Source of the DNA: Clostridiaceae bacterium OM02-2AC
GTDB taxonomy: Bacteria; Bacillota_I; Bacilli_A; Erysipelotrichales; Erysipelotrichaceae
Direction of reading: 5' to 3'
DNA length: 17,464 nt
NCBI GenBank assembly: GCA_003481775.1
Contig: QULU01000057.1
Coordinates: 1-17,464, forward strand
Under the pieces are notes generated by a model. It searched no databases. It was given only the letters and a program-made list of their open reading frames with translations, and was not told the DNA's origin. Positions 13,455 through 17,464 of the stretch are shown piece after piece; position 1 is the stretch's first letter; the number at the start of each line of letters is the position of its first letter. Both the position numbers and the translations under genes were made by a program.

Positions 13455-14383
13455 TGAAAAAGGTTTTGATTACTCCGCGTTCCTTTGGAAAATATAATCG
13501 CGAGGAGCTGATAGAGAAGCTTCGACAGCATGGAATCGAACCCGTCTTCAATCCTTACGGTACGATAATGAATGAACAGCAGCTGCGCCATGCACTGCAG
13601 GATATGGATGGACTGATTGTCGGTGTCGATCCGGTGAGTGAAGAGGCTTTGAAACAGGCACCGAAGCTAAAGGCGATCGCAAAGTACGGGGTTGGTATTG
13701 ATAATATTGCCTGTGCATATGCGCAAGAAAACGGCATAGCAGTAAGCCGCACTGTAAATGCGAATGCCAATGCCGTTGCGGATTATGCCATGACGCTGTT
13801 GATGAGTGTAGCACGTCGTGTTGTGGAAATCGATGAGGGCTGTCATCACAATGACTGGTCCAAAAAGGAAGCATTGGATATCTATGGAAAAACAATCGGT
13901 GTACTCGGACTCGGGGCTATAGGGAAGGGGGTCGTGCAGCGTGCCAGCGGCTTTGATATGCGTATTTATGGATATGACATCATGAGGGATGATGCCTTCT
14001 TAAATAAATATAACGTATGCTTTACAGACGTGGATACGATCATACGGGAATGTGACTTCATTTCTCTACACCTTCCGCTGACACAGGAAACACGCCATAT
14101 TCTGAATAAGGAGAATCTGAAGCATGCGAAAAGCAATCTGATCATCGTCAATACAGCCAGGGGAGGTCTGCTGGATGAGGATGATTTGTATGAGCTGTTG
14201 AAGGAAAAGAAGCTGTACGGTCTGGGGCTGGATGTTTTTGAACAGGAGCCGCCGCAGAATTCCAAACTTCTGACACTTCCCAATGTGATTGTCAGCTCGC
14301 ATACGGCTGCTTCCTCACAAGAGGCGATCAATGCGATGAGTCGCATGGCGGTGGAGAATCTGATTCGATCACTGGAAGCATAG
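13454..14383 (+). CDS. D-2-hydroxyacid dehydrogenase (phosphoglycerate dehydrogenase-like); candidate 2-keto-(6-phospho)gluconate reductase
   Basis: The family interconverts D-2-hydroxyacids and 2-keto acids with NAD(P)H. The 309-residue protein has the split catalytic domain (1-100 and 285-309) around a Rossmann domain with VLGLGAIGKG (150-159). Asp175 at the end of strand two (YGYD) predicts NAD(H). The catalytic triad is complete: Arg236 in NTARGG, Glu265 in FEQEPP, His283 in SSHTAASS. It lacks the ACT or other C-terminal extension of many SerA enzymes, and no serine-pathway gene is near. Its one-base overlap with PTS IIA ties it to the imported substrate. A role as 2-keto-6-phosphogluconate reductase, an activity known biochemically from enterococci, fits the neighbours. 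Glyoxylate/hydroxypyruvate reductase is the main alternative. Family sure, substrate inferred. Confidence 0.9.
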   Translation: MKKVLITPRSFGKYNREELIEKLRQHGIEPVFNPYGTIMNEQQLRHALQDMDGLIVGVDPVSEEALKQAPKLKAIAKYGVGIDNIACAYAQENGIAVSRTVNANANAVADYAMTLLMSVARRVVEIDEGCHHNDWSKKEALDIYGKTIGVLGLGAIGKGVVQRASGFDMRIYGYDIMRDDAFLNKYNVCFTDVDTIIRECDFISLHLPLTQETRHILNKENLKHAKSNLIIVNTARGGLLDEDDLYELLKEKKLYGLGLDVFEQEPPQNSKLLTLPNVIVSSHTAASSQEAINAMSRMAVENLIRSLEA

Positions 14384-14419
14384 GGGATACGGTATAGAAA
14401 ACAGGATAAGGAGGAGCTT

Positions 14420-15067
14420 ATGGATAAGACAACATTGCTGGCAGAGCTTAAAAAACAGAGGCTGGTAGCGGTAATTCGCGGTAAGGATGAAGAGGAAGTC
14501 ACAAAAATTGTGGATGCTGTATACCGCGGTGGAATACATTTCATGGAAATCACATATACAATACCACAGGCAGAACAGGTGATCGCGCATTTATGCAAGG
14601 CGTATGAGGACTGTGATGATATCATCATCGGAGCAGGAACCTGTCTGGATATCGTATCTGCACGTATGGCGATTTCTGCAGGCGCACAGTTTATCGTCTG
14701 CCCGCATCTGGATACAGAGATCATGAAGCTGTGCAACAGCTATCGTGTGCCCTGCTTTCCGGGCGCTGCCAATGTAAAGGATATGCTGGAATGTCTGCGC
14801 TATGGGGCAGAGGTAATCAAGCTGTTTCCGGGAGATACCTTTGGACCGAAGGCTGTCAAAGCCTTTAAAGGACCTCTTCCACAGGCGGATTTCATGCCGA
14901 CCGGTGGGGTCAATGCTGCCAATCTGACAGAATGGCTGGACAATGGCGCAGTTGCGGTGGGAACCGGTGGAAGTCTTACAAAGGGGGCGGCAGCAGGTGA
15001 TTTTGACGCTGTGCGCTTAGAGGCAGAAAAGCTGGTGAATATTGTACGTGCATATGATCAGCGATAA
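14420..15067 (+). CDS. eda: 2-keto-3-deoxy-6-phosphogluconate / 4-hydroxy-2-oxoglutarate aldolase
   Basis: This class I aldolase splits KDPG to pyruvate and glyceraldehyde 3-phosphate, or KHG to pyruvate and glyoxylate. The 215-residue protein has the standard length. Catalytic residues are in place: the Schiff-base Lys134 in EVIKLFPGD, Glu43 in FMEITYTIP, Arg20 in AVIRGKD, and the phosphate loop FMPTGGVNAANL (158-169). GAGTCLD (71-77) and CPHLD (94-98) are also typical. AAGGAGG lies five bases before the ATG. It follows the hydroxyacid dehydrogenase by 36 bases with no terminator. No 6-phosphogluconate dehydratase or ammonia-lyase that would make KDPG is in the window, so either that enzyme is elsewhere or the aldolase has another 2-keto-3-deoxy substrate. 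Confidence 0.93.
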   Translation: MDKTTLLAELKKQRLVAVIRGKDEEEVTKIVDAVYRGGIHFMEITYTIPQAEQVIAHLCKAYEDCDDIIIGAGTCLDIVSARMAISAGAQFIVCPHLDTEIMKLCNSYRVPCFPGAANVKDMLECLRYGAEVIKLFPGDTFGPKAVKAFKGPLPQADFMPTGGVNAANLTEWLDNGAVAVGTGGSLTKGAAAGDFDAVRLEAEKLVNIVRAYDQR

Positions 15068-15722
15068 AACGAAGCTTCTTATATTTGATATGGACGGTCT
15101 GCTTGTGGATACGGAACGCGTTTATCTGGAGGGCTGGCTGTATGCATTAAAAAAGCAGAAGGTTGCTATTCCGGAAGCCGTGGTAAAAAGCTGGGTCGGG
15201 AAAAGCTTCCATGATACAGGCGCGTATCTGATGCAGGTGTGCCATGAGGAAGCATTGTGTACAAGGATTCGTGAGGATCGGGAACAGTATATCTATCAGT
15301 GTCTGGAAAACAATACGCTGCTTGCTATGCCCTATGCACGGGATGCTTTACAGGCGGCACGGGACTATGGCTTTCGGACGGGACTTGCGACCTCTTCTTT
15401 GAAAAAGCGTGCGACCGCCATACTTGCACATCTGGGCCTGCTGCCCTATCTGGATTTTCCCGTATTTGCGGATGATGTCCAAAAGCTAAAGCCCTATCCG
15501 AATCTATATCTGGAGGTTTTAAGGCGGGCACAGGTTTGCTGTGAACATGCAGTAGCCTTTGAGGATTCCCTAACCGGTGTACAGGCAGCAATAGCGGCTG
15601 GAATTCAAACGGTGCGGATACCGGATCACCATTTCATTGATGTGGAGGAAGTGGAAGCGAATGTTGTCTGCGAAAAGAATCTGTCGTGTGTGCGAGCAAT
15701 GCTGGAACAGCTGAATATGTGA
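15054..15722 (+). CDS. HAD-superfamily phosphatase/phosphomutase (beta-phosphoglucomutase-like)
   Basis: The 222-residue product has all four HAD motifs: LLIFDMDGLLVDTE with nucleophile Asp12 and acid/base Asp14, Ser114 in LATSSLKK, Lys146 in KLKPYPN, and the Mg-binding E170-D171 in FEDSLTGVQAA. A helical cap domain lies between motifs 1 and 2 (about 20-90), as in phosphoglycolate phosphatase and beta-phosphoglucomutase. The start is uncertain. ATG 15054 overlaps the aldolase by 14 bases; GTG 15048 and TTG 15042 are also in frame, and none has a strong ribosome site, so coupling to the aldolase is likely. Its job may be to remove phosphate from a dead-end or excess sugar-acid phosphate of the pathway; substrate cannot be read from sequence. 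Confidence 0.88.
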   Translation: MISDKTKLLIFDMDGLLVDTERVYLEGWLYALKKQKVAIPEAVVKSWVGKSFHDTGAYLMQVCHEEALCTRIREDREQYIYQCLENNTLLAMPYARDALQAARDYGFRTGLATSSLKKRATAILAHLGLLPYLDFPVFADDVQKLKPYPNLYLEVLRRAQVCCEHAVAFEDSLTGVQAAIAAGIQTVRIPDHHFIDVEEVEANVVCEKNLSCVRAMLEQLNM

Positions 15723-15731
15723 GGTGACGAT

Positions 15732-16664
15732 ATGGAGAAGGAAGTGATCCAGGATCTGATTCTGCGTTATGGAGTGCTTCTTGGAAAAAGAAATACAGAA
15801 AGACAGAAAACAGCATTTTTACGGGCTGCACAAAAACAGCTGGAGCAGGCAGGCTTATCTGTGGATATCACCTGTGTATCTGCATCTGTCATGAGACGTG
15901 AGACCATGAATATGTATAATCTGTATGCAGGAGATTTCAAAAAGGCGGATGTGGTATTCATTACGTATTATGATACACCGCTATGGCAGCTCTTGCCCAA
16001 AGAACAAAAGGCCTTTGATGCAAACTGGTCAAAAGGGAATTTCCTTCTCCACACCTTGCTGTTTCTATCCTGTGTGGCTGTGATTGCTGCTCTTTTGTAC
16101 CTGCTGGTAATACCAAGCCTGCAGGAGCACGGGTTTGTGAGTTTCTGGGGAGTGGTGCTTGTGCTCCTCTGTCTGTGCGGATTTTATGGGATTCGGCAGA
16201 TGCGCGGAGGGATTGCGACAGGAAATACGATGGTGCGCAATTCGTCAAGTCTGATTGCTCTGTTTGCCTTGGCTTGTGAATTATCCGAGCAGGAAAAGCA
16301 GCATGCTGCCTTCGCTTTGATCGATGAGGGCACGCGTTCAGAGTATGGTCTGCGCATGCTGCAGGAGTATATAGGAAAGCGGCATCTTCAGCGGGTTTAT
16401 CTGGATTCCATCGGAAATGCGGGGATTTTGCAGGGATTTGCTGAACGGCATATACAGGAGGAACTTCCTGAGGAGCTTGCAGAGCATGTGGAGTGGCACG
16501 ATTTGGCAGAGGGAAAGCATGCATATGGAGATATTTTGATAACAAGTGGAGCTTATGATAAGCATGAAGTTACTCTGCAGGTGAATGAATCCAGTGCAGC
16601 ACAGGAGCATGTGCTTACAGCGGTAACCTTCCTGCATCGGCTGTATCATTATTTACAAACTTGA
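15732..16664 (+). CDS. Two-TM protein resembling a degenerate M28-type peptidase (unknown function)
   Basis: I do not recognise a named family for the 310-residue product. It begins with a helical, soluble part (1-60). Then VVFITYYDTP (74-83) sits where M28 metallopeptidases have the HxD zinc motif, with Tyr instead of His. Two membrane segments follow (about 103-128 and 135-154). Next come GNTMVRNSSSLIALFALACEL, split as GNTMVRNSS and LIALFALACEL (164-183), like the M28 DN(A/G)SG helix but without the Asp ligand, and FALIDEGTRSEYGLRML (194-210), like the glutamate strand. The ligand set looks incomplete, so it may be a catalytically dead relative. AGGTGA lies four bases before the ATG, overlapping the HAD stop region, so it is probably the last gene of the operon. 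The M28 likeness is moderate and made by eye. Confidence 0.5.
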   Translation: MEKEVIQDLILRYGVLLGKRNTERQKTAFLRAAQKQLEQAGLSVDITCVSASVMRRETMNMYNLYAGDFKKADVVFITYYDTPLWQLLPKEQKAFDANWSKGNFLLHTLLFLSCVAVIAALLYLLVIPSLQEHGFVSFWGVVLVLLCLCGFYGIRQMRGGIATGNTMVRNSSSLIALFALACELSEQEKQHAAFALIDEGTRSEYGLRMLQEYIGKRHLQRVYLDSIGNAGILQGFAERHIQEELPEELAEHVEWHDLAEGKHAYGDILITSGAYDKHEVTLQVNESSAAQEHVLTAVTFLHRLYHYLQT

Positions 16665-16723
16665 ATTTCGATAGCGCAGCTGCACTGCGAGAACATGGTT
16701 TTCAGAAAATGACCGTCATTTCA

Positions 16724-16762
16724 TTGATGTTGTGAAAGTAACATAGTATAATAAAAGTAACA
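16724..16762 (+). promoter_or_regulatory. Promoter of the cytidylate kinase-like gene with flanking direct repeats
   Basis: TTGATG (16724-16729), a 17-base spacer and TATAAT (16747-16752) form a good sigma-A promoter. AAAGTAACA occurs at 16735-16743 and 16754-16762, 19 bp apart, one copy on each side of the -10 box. A small inverted repeat CGCAG-ctgca-CTGCG lies at 16675-16689 between the previous gene and this promoter, with no U-tract. Confidence 0.7.
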
Positions 16763-16780
16763 ACAAGGAGGTCGATTTTT

Positions 16781-17401
16781 ATGGAAAATAAGACCATTAT
16801 CACCATCAGCAGACAGTTTGGAAGTGGAGGACGTGAAATCGGCAAGAAAATAGCCGACCAGCTGGGAATACCGTTCTATGACAAGGAGCTCATTGAGATT
16901 GCTGCCAAGGAAAGCGGTATGGATAAAGAGCTTTTTGAAGAAGACGATGCCCGCACGAGTAAGGGTTTCCGGCTCCTGGGTGCCTTGGGATATTCTCTGG
17001 GAGGACCATTGTCCACGATTACAGAATTATCATTAAATGACCGTTTGTATCTGGTACAGGAAGAAGTGATCAAGGGGGTTGCCAATGACGGCCCGTGTGT
17101 GATTGTCGGACGCTGTGCAGATTACGTGCTGCGCGAACGCAGCGATGTGCTGAATGTGTATATTCATGCAGATATGGAGGATCGCAAGGAACGTGCGGTT
17201 CATTCCTATGAGGTGGATGAGCGTGATATCGAAGGCAGCATCAAGAAAATTGATAAGCGCCGTGCCAATTATTATGAATACTATACGGATCGTAAATGGG
17301 GACGTGCAGAGAATTATGATATTAGCATCAACTCAACGACCTTCGGCATAGACGGCACTGTGGAAATTATCAAGATGCTTGCACAGAAAAAAGCATTATA
17401 A
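16781..17401 (+). CDS. Cytidylate kinase-like family protein
   Basis: The 206-residue protein starts with a P-loop of the form ISRQFGSGGREIGKKIA (about residues 9-25), followed by LGIPFYDKELIEIAAKESG. This is the pattern of the cytidylate kinase-like family, which differs from housekeeping Cmk and often lacks a proven substrate. Further on, VIVGRCADYVLRE (106-118) and an Arg/Lys-rich lid region RKERAVHSYEVDERD with KKIDKRRANYYEYYT fit a nucleotide-kinase lid that closes on phosphates. The ATG follows AAGGAGGT (16765-16772) at eight bases. It has its own promoter and appears to be independent of the operon upstream. Family level is good; the phosphate acceptor is unknown. The remaining 63 bases to the window end hold nothing I can name. 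Confidence 0.88.
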   Translation: MENKTIITISRQFGSGGREIGKKIADQLGIPFYDKELIEIAAKESGMDKELFEEDDARTSKGFRLLGALGYSLGGPLSTITELSLNDRLYLVQEEVIKGVANDGPCVIVGRCADYVLRERSDVLNVYIHADMEDRKERAVHSYEVDERDIEGSIKKIDKRRANYYEYYTDRKWGRAENYDISINSTTFGIDGTVEIIKMLAQKKAL

Positions 17402-17464
17402 GGAATCATAGGAAAAGAAGGGTAATGTAAACTAGAGAGTGGTTTTGTAAAATAGCGCTTTAAA

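Noticed and set aside
13454..14383. Biosynthetic SerA (serine pathway)
   Set aside because: No ACT domain, no serC or serB neighbours, and a one-base overlap with a PTS gene; a catabolic role fits better.
9870..15722. Glucosaminate (Dga) or glucoselysine/fructoselysine (Gfr) PTS operon
   Set aside because: Both use mannose-family PTS, but there is no PLP-dependent ammonia-lyase (DgaE type) and no SIS deglycase enzyme gene here; the only SIS domain is in the regulator.

Overview
The window reads as chromosomal DNA of a low-to-mid GC Firmicute. Shine-Dalgarno sites are strong (AAGGAGG/GGAGGT), sigma-A promoters are TTGACA/TATAAT-like, there are mannose-family PTS genes, and terminators are U-tract hairpins. 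Protein style, and prfA-prmC next to a mnmG that has no adjacent mnmE, make me think of an Erysipelotrichales-type gut bacterium (relatives of [Clostridium] innocuum). That placement is an impression and was not tested by any search.

Layout. (1) 1-464: the C-terminal part of a serine-recombinase-like protein cut by the window edge, followed by about 1 kb without a convincing gene. (2) 1441-2040: ahpC peroxiredoxin on the minus strand with its own terminator. (3) 2278-4328: divergent prfA-prmC, a one-base-overlapping translation-termination pair closed by a terminator. (4) 4612-5316: a lone pirin-family gene, then about 0.6 kb without a clear gene. (5) 5906-8302: a small two-TM zinc-ribbon protein followed by mnmG, ending in a strong terminator that could work both ways. 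(6) 8612-9457: an RpiR/SIS regulator on the minus strand, divergent from a catabolic operon. (7) 9784-16664: the operon gnd-like, PTS IIC, IID, IIB, IIA, D-2-hydroxyacid dehydrogenase, KDPG/KHG aldolase, HAD phosphatase, and a two-TM protein resembling a degenerate M28 peptidase. (8) 16781-17401: a cytidylate-kinase-like protein with its own promoter.

The most interesting part is region 6-7. The PTS should deliver a phosphorylated sugar or sugar acid. The enzymes beside it (a short 6-phosphogluconate dehydrogenase, a 2-hydroxyacid dehydrogenase and a 2-keto-3-deoxy aldolase) all point to sugar acids. My working model is uptake of gluconate and/or 2-ketogluconate as the 6-phosphate, reduction of 2-keto-6-phosphogluconate by the hydroxyacid dehydrogenase, and decarboxylation by the Gnd-like enzyme to ribulose 5-phosphate. 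Both dehydrogenases carry an Asp at the end of the second Rossmann strand, which predicts NAD(H) use, so the 2-ketogluconate branch would be redox-neutral. No phosphogluconate dehydratase is in the window, so the aldolase is not explained by this model alone.

The 412-bp divergent region holds a consensus promoter (TTGACA-16-TATAAT), palindromes of form TTGnAAATnATTTnCAA placed 32 bp apart around it, a cre-like CcpA site at the expected transcription start, an extended -10 promoter for the regulator covered by a separate 9-bp-arm inverted repeat, and a terminator-like hairpin. Together these suggest local RpiR control plus carbon catabolite repression.
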